Shown piece after piece: positions 49,563-59,217 of a stretch of DNA of 64,000 nt; position 1 is the first letter of the stretch; the number at the start of each line of letters is the position of its first letter. The stretch spans positions 523,353 to 587,352 of the forward strand of contig JAJVIF010000001.1 in assembly GCA_022072165.1 (NCBI GenBank), read 5' to 3'. Position numbers and translations under genes: made by a program. The DNA comes from a bacterium (GTDB taxonomy: Bacteria; JAJVIF01). The notes beneath the pieces are model-generated. The model saw only the letters and a list, made by a program, of their open reading frames with translations. It did no database searches and had not been told where the DNA came from.

Positions 49563-52406
49563 CTAGTACGCGATGATGCAGATGTCGTCGATGTTCCAGC
49601 CAAAGGTGGCGTAGGGCTGAATCCAGTCATCACTGGTATGGGCGAACATGATGATGGGGCTGGACATACTGGCAGCGGGACCAAGATCGAAACGGCTCAC
49701 GCCCCAGTTGGGGAGGCCGTAGGTGGGCGTGGCGGCATCGCCGGCGAAGAAGGGCATGTTCGGAATCTGCTGCTGTGCATTCGGAGTCCCGGTCCAGTAC
49801 CACTGGTCCAGAAACGGCGGCGGCAGCGAAGGCCCACCACTGTCGTAGGTTTTCAATCCCGCACCGGTGACCGTCGGCAGGTAAACGTAGTCATTGAACT
49901 GGCTGGTGCCGGTGAGCCATTGGGCGTTCGGCAGCACGGCGACATACCCCACTTCCGCGGCGACCTGAGACGTACCGTTGAAGTAGGTCTCCAGCTGGTA
50001 CTTGTGGTAGACCTGCATTTGTCTGAAGGAAGTTCCAGTCAGGGGATTCGTGCCCACCCCGATCCAGAGGTTCGGGCCAAATGAGTTCCAGTACCCGTCA
50101 TCCAGGGCCGCGAACGCATTTTGGGCGGCGCGATATGGGCGGTGATTGGTCGGGCCATAGGTCGTGCCGCCGACCGTGGTCACTGTGGCGGACTCTGCCA
50201 TAAAGCGCGTGCCGGAGTTGGCATTGCCCTGTGCGGAATTGGTGGCGATGTTCCAGCCATAGCCGCTGGCCGAGCCGCCGGGATAGGACGAGTCGTTGAC
50301 CATCCCTGTAACAAAGCCTGACAGGGTCCCGCTGTACCCATTGTTGCCATAGATCGTGGTGCGATCCTCGAAGTCATCGAAGAAGACAAAAATCCGGGGA
50401 GCAGTGGCGAGGGGACTGGTGACCACTTCCCCACTGCCGTTGTCCTTCATCGTGACGACTTTGTAGTGATACTGCTTGTTGCTGGTGAGGTTGCCAGCGC
50501 CGGAGAGCGTGGTGTCGGCCCAGGTGGTGGCGGTGATGGCATCGCTGGGCTCCAGGGTCCCATTGCTGTTCAGGTCGCTCACCAGGACATCGCCGCTGGA
50601 GAGTCGCAGGTCGTTCCGATAGATGGCGTAGCCCAAAACACAGGGGTCCCCGGTCACGGCGTTCCAGCTAAAGGTGATGCGATTGGCCGCAGCGGTGCCG
50701 TTGTAGGGTGGTGTGGGGAAAGTCGGGACCGCGAATCCGGTGGGGGCTGACGGTGCCGTGCTGTTGCAGGAGCTCCCGGTGGGGTTCACTGTGATGTTGA
50801 CAGTCGCGATGTGGGTCAGGAAGCCGGTATCCCGAACCCGGAGGGCGGCGGTCTTCGTGATCGGGGTCGCACCGGCATTGGTGTAGCTGGTGGAGGCCGC
50901 GTTGGGAGTCGGGCTGGAGGTGTCAGCGATGAAAGTCCCGCTGTAGTCGTAGTCCCATTCGTACAGGGTGATGCTGTCCCCGCTGTCGGGATCGTAAGAG
51001 GCGGCATCGAGGAGATTGACGGAGGCTCCGGTGGTCACGGGGTTTGGCGATGCGGAGGGGACCGCGACCGGCGGGTTGTTGCTGCCGGTATTCGGCGCGA
51101 CTGTCACGGTGAAAGGCTTATAGGTCACGAAACTATAGATCGTGCCACCAAGCGTTGCCCGGGACTGCTGGCCATCGGCGGTGTCCACCACACTGATCAG
51201 TCCGGTGTAGAGGCCATCCGGCGCTCCCAGCTGATTCTGGAAATTCAGGGTGTAGAGATAGGGGTTGCCGTAGGTGCCCGAACCGCTATCCGGGGTCGTC
51301 TTGCTCACCGTGCCGGACATCACGCCCGGGACTTCACAGACCACCTGGGCGACATCCGAGGTGAAGGGAATCTGCGCTGGCTGCGAGAGTTCGCCGTAGG
51401 AAGCGCTGCCGGTGAGTCCAGCCTGCCAGTCCTCCACCTGCACATGCACCTGGGCGAAGCTGGCAGTCGCGCCTGCCAGGAGGAAGCTGTCCACCGACGT
51501 GCTGACCCGGTAGGCTTCCAGCTGATTGAAAGCGGGCAGGAAGTAGACCGGATTCGACCGGCTCCCGGGCTGCCCTGCCGGAATCGCCCGAAGCGCTGAA
51601 GCGCCATACTGGGCCTCCAGCACCACAATCAGGCGGAGCTGGGTGGTGCCATCGTTGGGCAGCGCAAACGTGAAGCGCTGGACATCCTCGACAGGCGATT
51701 GCGAGAAGCGGTGATTGGCAATGGGATTGCCGATGCCCGTGGGGCCGGGATTGTCTTCCGTGAAGAAGTACCGGTAAGGATTCACCGAGCCTGGGATTAA
51801 CAACGGTGGATTGAAGTACGCCGTATCGGCAGGCTTGGAGTCGTAGTGACTGGTGTAGCCATCGGCGTTGAGGAGGAGGTCGAAGTTACCCAGGATGGTC
51901 AGATCCGGTGTGCCGTTGCTGTCAGTGTGGATTTTGGGGGAGCCGGGAAAAACAGTCGTACCGGGCATGATGACAATCGCCCGGGTGTCAAAGACGCTTA
52001 GATCTGCCCGGAGGGCAGTGGTCGGGAACGGGTGCTTCATGGCAAAATCGACACTCAGCGCGCCTGAGGCTTCCTTGCGCATTCCGCGGACAGTGAAGCA
52101 GTCGCGACAGGGCGACTGCTCCAGGAACGGTGTGATGTCTGGAGCAAACTGATCGCCGATGGCGGCCGCTTCACGCCGCTGCACCGGAGCGAGTTCGATC
52201 ACCCCCGTTGAGTAGTCCAGCTCCAGCGTAAACATCCCCAGCGACCCGGCGGCCGCGACGCTGGCCGCTGCAGCATCTGGCGACTCTGTCGGCACCATCG
52301 TGCCCTGGGGCGACTGCCTGCTCCCCTGACATCCCAGTGTCGCCAAGCTGATGAGCCCGCCAAGGAGCATGAGTTGGGGCAGTGCCAGCCGCGAGAAGGG
52401 GTACAT
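49563..52406 (-). CDS. Giant lipoprotein: shared module, PKD and fibronectin-like domains
   Basis: About 947 residues. Signal peptide with lipobox 'ATLGC'. The shared N-terminal module (about 35-440) shows 'KHPFPTTALRADLSVFD', 'NPYRYFFTEDNPG' and 'NPVYFLPAFNQL'. Then a PKD-like domain ('YDPDSGDSITLYEWDYDYSG'), a fibronectin type III-like domain ('APSAPTGFAVPTFP' to 'GYAIYRNDLRL') and a C-terminal jelly-roll-like part of about 280 residues beginning 'FFDDFEDRTTIYGNN'. ATG at 52406 has AAAGGA 9 bases before it. Second of three consecutive minus-strand lipoprotein genes. Confidence 0.85.
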   Translation of the reverse strand: MYPFSRLALPQLMLLGGLISLATLGCQGSRQSPQGTMVPTESPDAAAASVAAAGSLGMFTLELDYSTGVIELAPVQRREAAAIGDQFAPDITPFLEQSPCRDCFTVRGMRKEASGALSVDFAMKHPFPTTALRADLSVFDTRAIVIMPGTTVFPGSPKIHTDSNGTPDLTILGNFDLLLNADGYTSHYDSKPADTAYFNPPLLIPGSVNPYRYFFTEDNPGPTGIGNPIANHRFSQSPVEDVQRFTFALPNDGTTQLRLIVVLEAQYGASALRAIPAGQPGSRSNPVYFLPAFNQLEAYRVSTSVDSFLLAGATASFAQVHVQVEDWQAGLTGSASYGELSQPAQIPFTSDVAQVVCEVPGVMSGTVSKTTPDSGSGTYGNPYLYTLNFQNQLGAPDGLYTGLISVVDTADGQQSRATLGGTIYSFVTYKPFTVTVAPNTGSNNPPVAVPSASPNPVTTGASVNLLDAASYDPDSGDSITLYEWDYDYSGTFIADTSSPTPNAASTSYTNAGATPITKTAALRVRDTGFLTHIATVNITVNPTGSSCNSTAPSAPTGFAVPTFPTPPYNGTAAANRITFSWNAVTGDPCVLGYAIYRNDLRLSSGDVLVSDLNSNGTLEPSDAITATTWADTTLSGAGNLTSNKQYHYKVVTMKDNGSGEVVTSPLATAPRIFVFFDDFEDRTTIYGNNGYSGTLSGFVTGMVNDSSYPGGSASGYGWNIATNSAQGNANSGTRFMAESATVTTVGGTTYGPTNHRPYRAAQNAFAALDDGYWNSFGPNLWIGVGTNPLTGTSFRQMQVYHKYQLETYFNGTSQVAAEVGYVAVLPNAQWLTGTSQFNDYVYLPTVTGAGLKTYDSGGPSLPPPFLDQWYWTGTPNAQQQIPNMPFFAGDAATPTYGLPNWGVSRFDLGPAASMSSPIIMFAHTSDDWIQPYATFGWNIDDICIIAY

Positions 52407-52581
52407 GTGGGGCGGTCCTTTGTGTCCGACGTGTGGTCGCATCAGGGGAAGTACTGATGGGGATCAGCGGACAAGGATACCTGTCCTTGTCATCGCTCTC
52501 AACCAGTAATCTGATCTTTACCAAGATCGCTAAGCCAGTTGAGCGCTGCCGGCCTGGGCGTGATTCGGTGTGCACTCAGGG

Positions 52582-54798
52582 TCACTGGGGCGGGAGCGGC
52601 AAACTCCATTCCAGGAAGCCAGCGGAAGCGCCCACAGGTACCCGAAAGACGGATTCATCAATCGACTCGTCTTTCGGCAGGAGGTAGGGACGAATAGATG
52701 CATTAATGATATCGCCGATCTGCTGGGGACTCAGGGGGGCATCTACGTCACTTGTCACGACAGGCGCAGGCCCCCCAAAGAGTGAGACGTTGTTTACAAG
52801 ATAATCGAGAGTGATGGGGTTGGTGAGGGACACTCCGGCCGCGAACAGGAGCCGGAAATTCCATCCCACGATTTGCTGCACCACTGGCGTCCCGATCCAG
52901 ACGATCGTTTCCAGGAGGAAACGCAACTGCACTCCCCCGGTGACCTCGAGATGTCGTACTGGTTCTTCTCGCAGGTCCACACGTCCTGTCGCATCCAGTT
53001 GTTCAATAAGCAACTGCACCCGCGCCCGCAACTCGTCGTTGGCATCGACCAATTCGAGTTCGTGGACGCCAGGGACTAAGGGGCCGACAGGCAGGCGATC
53101 CAGACTGACACGGAGCCGGTCACCGATGGCCGGGGTAGTACCGATTGTTCCGGGAGTGCCATCCCTGCCGGGGATCGCAGTGGCTAATCCCTGCACACCA
53201 TTGGGCTGACCAGGATTGCCTGCCACCGCTGAAAGCGCACCGGCGCTGGCCCCTACTCCTGGTGTGCCCGTTTCAGTGCTGCCGCCATTTCCGCCATTAC
53301 CCGCGATGGTGGTCGCATCACCGCCACTTCCCGCCCTCCGCTGTTCCGTCAATCCGCCAAGCGCCTGCCCGCCAGCGCCTCCGAAGGCTATGGCGTCGCC
53401 ACCCAACCCCCCGCCGCCGGCGGCCCCGCTGCTGCTAAAAGACCCGTTGCCGCCCCAGCCACCAGCGGCCTGAGCGTCGCCGCCATGACCTCCGTAAATC
53501 TTTCCGGTCAGGTTATATTCGTCAAGAAAGAGGGCGATTTCAGCTTTGGCACCTTGGCCTCCACGGGCGGTGGCAGACCCGCCGTGCCCACCGGAGCATA
53601 CCGGCCCTCCATCGCTTCCATTGGGAGCATCACAATTGGCATCTCCGCCATGTCCCGCCCGGATGTCCGTGATTGTAATCTTCTCCGTCATCTTGGCGTT
53701 GGGCGACACCACGGTGATCACATTTAAGTTGGACCCACCATTGCCCCCAATCGCTTCCAGTTGATTTCCATCGATGCCAGGACAGGCTGGTGCCACTGTT
53801 TCCAGGGGTCGCTGGATGATGGCGTCGCCGCCTCTCCCCCCCCGGGAAGGAAACAACTGGAGGGTGCCCTGAGAGAGATCAATCGCCCCCCCCTGCAGGA
53901 AAAGATAGCCAGCCTGACCTCCGTCGCCCCCGGTGGCATTGGCGGCAACGGCCATCGCTTTTCCGCCATCACCACCCCGCCCCAAGGTGATTTGATTAGC
54001 TCCCAGAAAGGCCAGAGACCCGCTTGCAGCATCAAACCTGACAAACAGACCATTGCCGCCGGAATCGGCAACTGCTGGAGTTCCCGGAGTGCTTCGTGAG
54101 TCCTGAGCCTTGCCATCAATTGGCTTGGGGGCTCGTAAGGTAACGCCCTCCACCGTCAGGTTCACCGCCTGAACAAAGCGGAAAAGTACAAACGGAGATC
54201 TGTCTTTGATGACCTGCGCGGAGTTGTCGTGCGTACCCCGGATCACGATTGTGTCAACCACTGGATCCTGATGAGCGGCCCGCTCCGGAAGTGCGGTAGC
54301 AATGCGCCCCTGCTCCCAAATGCCTGTTCCGGTCTGCTCAAGAAGGGAGCCATCATCACTCACGAGAATCGATCCATTTGTGCTCAGTACTGCATCCTCA
54401 CTCATCGTCAGGTTCCCGCCAACGATGAGGAAAATCCCGGTTGATCCATCGACGATAGCCGTTGTTCCATCATTCAGTCGCGCATCTGTGTCCGTGGAGC
54501 GAATCACCCCGTCGAGGGTGAGATTTCCGAGCACTTCCAGCACTGCCGGTCCGCCGGAGGCGACCAGTGTGCCCGCAAGAGTGGCATCACCAGCGACCTG
54601 AATCCGCGCTCCCGATTTCACCTGAGTTACGGTTCCTTCAGAGATCGTGAGAGAAGCCAGGGTGACGTCTCGCTCTATCAGCAGGGGATCGATCTCCGAG
54701 ATCTTCGACTCGCGCGTTCCTCCACCGCATCCGGTGAGAAGAAAGACCAAAGTGCTGACAAGTACGAACCACGAGGAAGCACGGCGAGCAGGCAGCAT
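52582..54798 (-). CDS. Gly-rich lipoprotein with PGRS-like repeat region
   Basis: A 738-residue lipoprotein with lipobox 'LLTGC' near residue 24. The N-terminal part has stacked 'NLT/TLAG' beta-helix turns ('GNLTLDGVIRSTD', 'GGNLTMSEDAVL'). From about residue 260 to 550 there are many Gly-Gly-X repeats ('GGHGGDAQAAGGWGGNGSF', 'GGGGLGGDAIAFGGAGGQ') resembling PE_PGRS sequence and probably a long beta-helix. The C-terminal 180 residues form a separate non-repetitive domain. No link to mycobacteria is implied. First of the three lipoprotein genes in transcription order. Confidence 0.8.
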   Translation of the reverse strand: MLPARRASSWFVLVSTLVFLLTGCGGGTRESKISEIDPLLIERDVTLASLTISEGTVTQVKSGARIQVAGDATLAGTLVASGGPAVLEVLGNLTLDGVIRSTDTDARLNDGTTAIVDGSTGIFLIVGGNLTMSEDAVLSTNGSILVSDDGSLLEQTGTGIWEQGRIATALPERAAHQDPVVDTIVIRGTHDNSAQVIKDRSPFVLFRFVQAVNLTVEGVTLRAPKPIDGKAQDSRSTPGTPAVADSGGNGLFVRFDAASGSLAFLGANQITLGRGGDGGKAMAVAANATGGDGGQAGYLFLQGGAIDLSQGTLQLFPSRGGRGGDAIIQRPLETVAPACPGIDGNQLEAIGGNGGSNLNVITVVSPNAKMTEKITITDIRAGHGGDANCDAPNGSDGGPVCSGGHGGSATARGGQGAKAEIALFLDEYNLTGKIYGGHGGDAQAAGGWGGNGSFSSSGAAGGGGLGGDAIAFGGAGGQALGGLTEQRRAGSGGDATTIAGNGGNGGSTETGTPGVGASAGALSAVAGNPGQPNGVQGLATAIPGRDGTPGTIGTTPAIGDRLRVSLDRLPVGPLVPGVHELELVDANDELRARVQLLIEQLDATGRVDLREEPVRHLEVTGGVQLRFLLETIVWIGTPVVQQIVGWNFRLLFAAGVSLTNPITLDYLVNNVSLFGGPAPVVTSDVDAPLSPQQIGDIINASIRPYLLPKDESIDESVFRVPVGASAGFLEWSLPLPPQ

Positions 54799-54900
54799 GG
54801 CTGTGGACCTTCACGCACAAGAGAGTGGGGCGAGCGGTCAGGAAAGCACGGACTTTCCTGGCTTCCAGTTTAGTGAGTCCATGTAACAACCAGTCACTTG

Positions 54901-55587
54901 TCAATCTTCAAAGTCTTCACCCCGGTCATAAATGACCCGGGGCGCTATGCTGCGCTCCTCTTCCTCACGGAAGCGCCGCACCGGACGTCGATGCCCCCGG
55001 TACTCCTCTCGCCGCAGGAAGAGGGCGTACTGCACGAGGATCCCGAGCGGCGCGCCAATGTAGAGGACCAGTCGGTTATCAAGCACGGTGGAGACCATGG
55101 TCGCGCCGAGAATCGCGGCTGTGATGGCGATCATCCAGTTAGCGGCCGCCAGGTAGATCAGGCCGAATCCGGCAATGAGGAGCCATTGGAGGGGATTCAG
55201 GGAGGGAATCTGGTCCCAGTTCGTGCCGGTAGTAGCGGTGAGGCTGATGTGTCCCAAATGCGCATGTAGAGCCAGCCAGCCCGTGAGACATCCGATGATG
55301 AAGAAGAGGACGAAATGCGCGACCGCCGCCAGCCAGGAGCCAATCCAGCCGCCGATGACCGCGAACAGAATGGGAAAGAGGATGCCTCCCAGCCCTGCCA
55401 GCTCCGGCAAAGCGGCCCGATTGGCAATAAACAACAGGAGCCCTGCTACCCCGCCCATCAGACTGCCGAAAATCCGCAGCGCGCCGTGGTAGATCCCGAG
55501 CCCGAAGAGGGCCAGAATGGTGCCGATGACCAGCAGCAGCAGGCGGGAGAACTCCAGGAAGGCTGACGCATCCGGCAGAAGAGGCAT
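54901..55587 (-). CDS. Multi-pass membrane protein
   Basis: A 228-residue protein with about six or seven hydrophobic segments, Gly- and Leu-rich, in the style of DUF4203-type membrane proteins ('LFGLGIYHGALRIFGSLMGG'). The cytoplasmic C-terminus is strongly charged ('RREEYRGHRRPVRRFREEEE'). Family name is a suggestion only. Leaderless start after TACACT. It follows the lipoprotein block but has its own promoter. Confidence 0.7.
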   Translation of the reverse strand: MPLLPDASAFLEFSRLLLLVIGTILALFGLGIYHGALRIFGSLMGGVAGLLLFIANRAALPELAGLGGILFPILFAVIGGWIGSWLAAVAHFVLFFIIGCLTGWLALHAHLGHISLTATTGTNWDQIPSLNPLQWLLIAGFGLIYLAAANWMIAITAAILGATMVSTVLDNRLVLYIGAPLGILVQYALFLRREEYRGHRRPVRRFREEEERSIAPRVIYDRGEDFED

Positions 55588-55593
55588 ACCAGC

Positions 55594-55599
55594 AGTGTA
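55594..55599 (-). promoter_or_regulatory. -10 box for leaderless membrane protein gene
   Basis: TACACT on the minus strand ends 6 bases before the ATG at 55587. No Shine-Dalgarno sequence. Confidence 0.5.
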
Positions 55600-55614
55600 C
55601 CGGGCTGTTACACG

Positions 55615-56211
55615 CTAGGACTTCGGAATGTCAGTCAGCGAGAAGATGTACGGTACGTTGCGGTACTTCTGGTCGTAGTCCATGCCGTAGCCGACCACGA
55701 AGGTGTCCGGGATGTTGAAGCCGATGTAGTCGATGTGAACTTCGACTTCGCGACGATCCGGGCGGTCGAGGAGGCTGACCACTCGCAAGGACGCGACCTT
55801 CCGGGAGCGGAAGAGATCCATGATGTAAGAGAGCGTGCGGCCGGAGTCGACAATGTCTTCCACCAGAATGACATGCTGGGATTCGACGCTCTCATCGAGG
55901 TCCTTGAGCAGGCGCACGACTCCGGAGGACTTGGTCGCAGAGCCATAGGAACTGATGGCCATCCAGTCGGTGCGCAAAGGGAGATCCACATGGCGGATGA
56001 GATCGGTCATGAACGGGGCTGCCCCTTTGAGGATGCCGACGAAGTACGGCATCCGGTCCAGATAGTCCTGCTCGATCTCTGTTGCCAGCTCCCGAATGCG
56101 AGCCTGAATGGTCTGCTCACTGAGCAGGACCCGGTACCCGAGTCCCTCCAGCTCCCTGCGGAGGTGAACCTGGCCAGCACGGCTTTCCTGGAACGGAGCA
56201 TGAGCTTCCAT
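55615..56211 (-). CDS. hpt: Hypoxanthine phosphoribosyltransferase
   Basis: Salvages hypoxanthine or guanine to IMP or GMP with PRPP. Type I PRTase motifs are clear in 198 residues: 'VILVEDIVDSGRTLSYIMDLF' region (PRPP loop, about 114-134) and 'IDYIGFNIPDTFVVGYGMDY' at the C-terminal side, as well as 'FVGILKGAAPFMTDLI'. An N-terminal extension of about 30 residues is present. GAGGA lies just before the ATG. It follows guaA by 13 bases, so the two purine genes form an operon. Confidence 0.95.
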   Translation of the reverse strand: MEAHAPFQESRAGQVHLRRELEGLGYRVLLSEQTIQARIRELATEIEQDYLDRMPYFVGILKGAAPFMTDLIRHVDLPLRTDWMAISSYGSATKSSGVVRLLKDLDESVESQHVILVEDIVDSGRTLSYIMDLFRSRKVASLRVVSLLDRPDRREVEVHIDYIGFNIPDTFVVGYGMDYDQKYRNVPYIFSLTDIPKS

Positions 56212-56224
56212 GAAGTCCTCGCAG

Positions 56225-57781
56225 CTACTCCCACTCGATGGTGGCGGGGGGTTTGGATGAGATGTCGTAGGCGACCCGATTGACGCCCGGGACTTCGTTG
56301 ATGATCCGGCTGGAGATGCGGCCGAGCAGGTCGTAGGGAAGATGGGCGAAGTCGCAGGTCATGCCATCTTCACTGGTGACCGCCCGCAGGATGATCGGAT
56401 GCTCATAGGTCCGCTCATCGCCCTTGACACCGACGCTTCTGACCAGGGGCAGGACCGCAAAGTACTGCCAGATCTCCCGGCTGAGCCCGGCTTTGAACAT
56501 TTCTTCCAACAGGATGGCGTCGGCCTCCCGCAGGATGTTCAGCCGCTCTTCGGTGACATCACCAATGATCCGGATGGCGAGTCCGGGCCCGGGGAAGGGC
56601 TGGCGATAGACCATCGCGGGCGGCATGTCGAGTTCCAGCGCCACTCGACGGACTTCATCTTTGAAGAGGAGTCGCAGGGGCTCCAGCAGCTGGAAGTCCA
56701 TCCGCTCAGGAAGGCCCCCGACATTGTGATGACTCTTGATGACTTTGGCTTTGTTGCCGGTGCTGGCGGACTCAATCACATCAGGATAGACCGTTCCCTG
56801 CGCCAGCCATTTAAACTTGCCGAGCTTGCCCTCGAGATCGCGGGCGGTTTCCTCAAAAACGCGGATGAACTCTTCCCCGATGATCTTCCGCTTCTCTTCC
56901 GGCTCGGTGATGTTTGAGAGGCGCATCAGGAACCGCAGCTTGGCATCGACGACGATCAGCTGGACGCCGAAGTGGTCCTCGAAAGCCGTCAGAACTTGCT
57001 CCCGCTCGCCTTTACGCAGGAGGCCATGGTCGACGAAGACACAGGTGAGCTGATCGCCGATCGCCTTGTAGGTCAGCGCAGCGACGGTCGCGCTGTCGAC
57101 CCCGCCAGAAAGCGCGCAGATGACCCGGTCGGTGCCGACGGTCTCATTGATGCTCTCCAGTGCGGAATCCACGAAGCTGGCCGCGGTCCAGCTGGCGGTG
57201 CAGCCGGCTACCAGGTAGAGAAAGTTTTCGATGAGATCGCGACCCCAGGGGGTATGGACGACCTCCGGGTGAAACTGCACGCCATAGAGCTTGCGCCCGG
57301 CATCGACCATCCCGGCGATGGGCGTGGTGAAGGAGCGGGCAGCGACTTCGAACCCGGGAGGGAGGTCAACGACCTCATCCCAGTGCGACATCCAGCCGAC
57401 TAACTGCGGGTTCAGGTTATGAAAGAGTGGTTCCTGGAGGGTAACTTGCAGTGTAGTCTTGCCGTACTCCGCTTTATCCCCCCGCTTCACGCGTCCACCG
57501 AGCATGTGTCCCATGACCTGCATCCCATAGCAGATCCCCAGCACCGGGATACCCAGCTCAAAAATCTCCGGATGCGGGAGGGGTGCGCCATCGCCGTGGA
57601 CCGAAGAGGGACCACCAGTGAGGATCAGCGCCCGGGGCTGACGGCGACGCACTTCGTCGGGCGAGATGTCACAGGGGACCACCTCGCAGTAGACCCGGGC
57701 TTCCCGGACCCGCCGTGCGATCAGCTGGTTGTACTGGGCGCCGAAGTCCAGTATGAGCACCGACTCCGGAGGCTGTTGCAT
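56225..57781 (-). CDS. guaA: GMP synthase (glutamine-hydrolysing)
   Basis: Aminates XMP to GMP with glutamine and ATP. The 518 residues comprise an N-terminal glutamine amidotransferase with Cys in '[16 protein letters not shown]' and His/Glu in '[11 protein letters not shown]', an ATP pyrophosphatase with '[17 protein letters not shown]' (PP-loop) and the C-terminal dimer domain ending '[10 protein letters not shown]'. Start at ATG 57781 with TAATAT 8 bases before it and no ribosome-binding site. Expressed with hpt. Confidence 0.97.
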   Translation of the reverse strand: MQQPPESVLILDFGAQYNQLIARRVREARVYCEVVPCDISPDEVRRRQPRALILTGGPSSVHGDGAPLPHPEIFELGIPVLGICYGMQVMGHMLGGRVKRGDKAEYGKTTLQVTLQEPLFHNLNPQLVGWMSHWDEVVDLPPGFEVAARSFTTPIAGMVDAGRKLYGVQFHPEVVHTPWGRDLIENFLYLVAGCTASWTAASFVDSALESINETVGTDRVICALSGGVDSATVAALTYKAIGDQLTCVFVDHGLLRKGEREQVLTAFEDHFGVQLIVVDAKLRFLMRLSNITEPEEKRKIIGEEFIRVFEETARDLEGKLGKFKWLAQGTVYPDVIESASTGNKAKVIKSHHNVGGLPERMDFQLLEPLRLLFKDEVRRVALELDMPPAMVYRQPFPGPGLAIRIIGDVTEERLNILREADAILLEEMFKAGLSREIWQYFAVLPLVRSVGVKGDERTYEHPIILRAVTSEDGMTCDFAHLPYDLLGRISSRIINEVPGVNRVAYDISSKPPATIEWE

Positions 57782-57789
57782 GCGTCGGG

Positions 57790-57795
57790 ATATTA
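57790..57795 (-). promoter_or_regulatory. -10 box for leaderless guaA
   Basis: TAATAT on the minus strand ends 8 bases before the ATG. No Shine-Dalgarno sequence. Confidence 0.45.
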
Positions 57796-57844
57796 GCAGG
57801 TCGGAAAAAGTGGGCCCAAAGAGGGTGTCACACCGGAAAAGCGC

Positions 57845-58036
57845 TTACATACGGTTCTTCATGGCACGGTCAAGAATGATGCCAATGGCGACCCCCAACA
57901 GGACTCCCAGGACCAGACTGACCTGCACCAGATTGGAGCCCTCCGGCTCAACAAAGCGGAAAATGGCGGCCGCTGCGAAAACCAGCCCACCTCCCAGGAG
58001 TGCCAGCAGCACGAGATTGAACCGCTCGTCCTTCAC
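57845..58036 (-). CDS. Small two-helix membrane protein
   Basis: A 63-residue protein with two hydrophobic segments (about residues 8-26 and 36-54) and a charged C-terminus ('DRAMKNRM'). It overlaps the upstream gene by four bases (58033-58036, ATGA), so translation is coupled. No family recognised. Confidence 0.6.
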   Translation of the reverse strand: MKDERFNLVLLALLGGGLVFAAAAIFRFVEPEGSNLVQVSLVLGVLLGVAIGIILDRAMKNRM

Positions 58037-58410
58037 AGGGTCCCTGAACCTCCTGACAGTGTGCCGGCATTGTCGCTTATCAGGCGGTCCACTGCATCCA
58101 CGACCTGTGGCAGGAGCGGCGGACGATTCGTAATTGCCCGGTAGACCTCAATGTGCACGTAGGCGACGCTGCCATAGACCAGGATGGCAAGCAAGGTCGC
58201 CAGTCGTCCTGCCTCAGGCCGGAGTCGCCAGAGGGCCAGAATCCCCAACGCCAGACCTACCGAGATCGCGATTTTGCCGTAGATGAAGCTGTTCGAATCG
58301 TATTCCAGCGCCTGAATCCAGAGGGGATTGAGCTCGCCGACTTCCTCGTGGACCACGAGGGTCATAACCGCGTCAAACAGCATCAGGCAGTAGGCCAGGA
58401 GCAGGAGCAT
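58033..58410 (-). CDS. DUF5658-like membrane protein
   Basis: A 125-residue protein with about four hydrophobic segments. The N-terminal 'LFDAVMTLVVHEEVGELNPL' matches the DUF5658-type signature (Asp in the first helix, then E-x-N-P). Function is unknown. It starts 5 bases after the TPR lipoprotein gene and ends overlapping the small membrane protein gene, so the three form an operon. Confidence 0.65.
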   Translation of the reverse strand: MLLLLAYCLMLFDAVMTLVVHEEVGELNPLWIQALEYDSNSFIYGKIAISVGLALGILALWRLRPEAGRLATLLAILVYGSVAYVHIEVYRAITNRPPLLPQVVDAVDRLISDNAGTLSGGSGTL

Positions 58411-58415
58411 GGTTG

Positions 58416-59168
58416 CTACCGCGCGGTTGCAGTGGGAGCAGCCACCAGCTTCGCTTCCAGTTCGGCGATCCTGCGGTCCGCCTCCGCCTGGTAATAGGCC
58501 CGCACGGCACCTTCCTGTGCGCCACCGGGATCCAGACGGGCGGAGATGACCCGGACCATCCGCCAGTACGACAGCGCAGAGTCGTACTGCTCCAGGACGG
58601 CCGAAACTTCTGCCAGATTCTGGTACGCCTCCAGATTGCTGGGGTCGATGGAGATGGCCTTCTTCAGGGGGGGAAGCGCGTACTTGTCGAGCCCCCCCTG
58701 GTGATAGAAGAAGCCGGCTGCGATCAGATAAAGAACAGCATTGTCGCGGCTGTCGGCCTGATCCTCGCTGGCAAAGTACTCAAAATTGTTCGCCAGCAGG
58801 CGGTACTTCTGCTGGAGTTCCAGACTCAGGGCGATCCGGCTGATTGTGCTGTGCTGGAGTCCAGGGGCGGTGAACTGCTGTGAGGGAAGCGGGCGCATGG
58901 CCTGCATCAGGCGGATGATGTCGGCGTTAGAACCTGGGGTGAAGTCCTGGTTCCAGCGCCGGAAGGCGACCCAGTAGTTTTCATAGGCGAGGTCGTAGTA
59001 CCCTGCTTGCAGATGGAGATCTCCCAATCGAATCCGTTGCATCGCCCAGTCTTTGGCTTCCTGCTCCGACTGCGCGAATCCCGGCAACTGCCGGATCACC
59101 GGCGGCGTAATCTCCTGACATCCGTTCAGGACCAGGAGCCCCAACAATGGCAGCAGGAGACGGCGCAT
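58416..59168 (-). CDS. TPR-type lipoprotein
   Basis: A 250-residue lipoprotein with lipobox 'LNGC' near residue 17. The mature part has TPR-like helix pairs, for example 'RLGDLHLQAGYYDLAYENYWVAF', 'NLEAYQNLAEVSAVLEQYDSALSYW' (split for length) and 'YYQAEADRRIAELEAKL' at the end. Likely a periplasmic or outer-membrane scaffold. ATG at 59168, with TACACT 9 bases upstream; a longer TTG start at 59189 is less likely. Confidence 0.78.
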   Translation of the reverse strand: MRRLLLPLLGLLVLNGCQEITPPVIRQLPGFAQSEQEAKDWAMQRIRLGDLHLQAGYYDLAYENYWVAFRRWNQDFTPGSNADIIRLMQAMRPLPSQQFTAPGLQHSTISRIALSLELQQKYRLLANNFEYFASEDQADSRDNAVLYLIAAGFFYHQGGLDKYALPPLKKAISIDPSNLEAYQNLAEVSAVLEQYDSALSYWRMVRVISARLDPGGAQEGAVRAYYQAEADRRIAELEAKLVAAPTATAR

Positions 59169-59177
59169 CTGGAGGGG

Positions 59178-59183
59178 AGTGTA
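59178..59183 (-). promoter_or_regulatory. -10 box for leaderless TPR lipoprotein operon
   Basis: TACACT on the minus strand ends 9 bases before the ATG at 59168. Confidence 0.4.
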
Positions 59184-59217
59184 CGCCAAAGCCTGACTAC
59201 AGATGTTGCGGGACTGC

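Noticed and set aside
52582-54798. Gly-rich region as evidence of a mycobacterial PE_PGRS gene
   Set aside because: There is no PE domain, the protein has a lipobox, and the neighbours are diderm-type.
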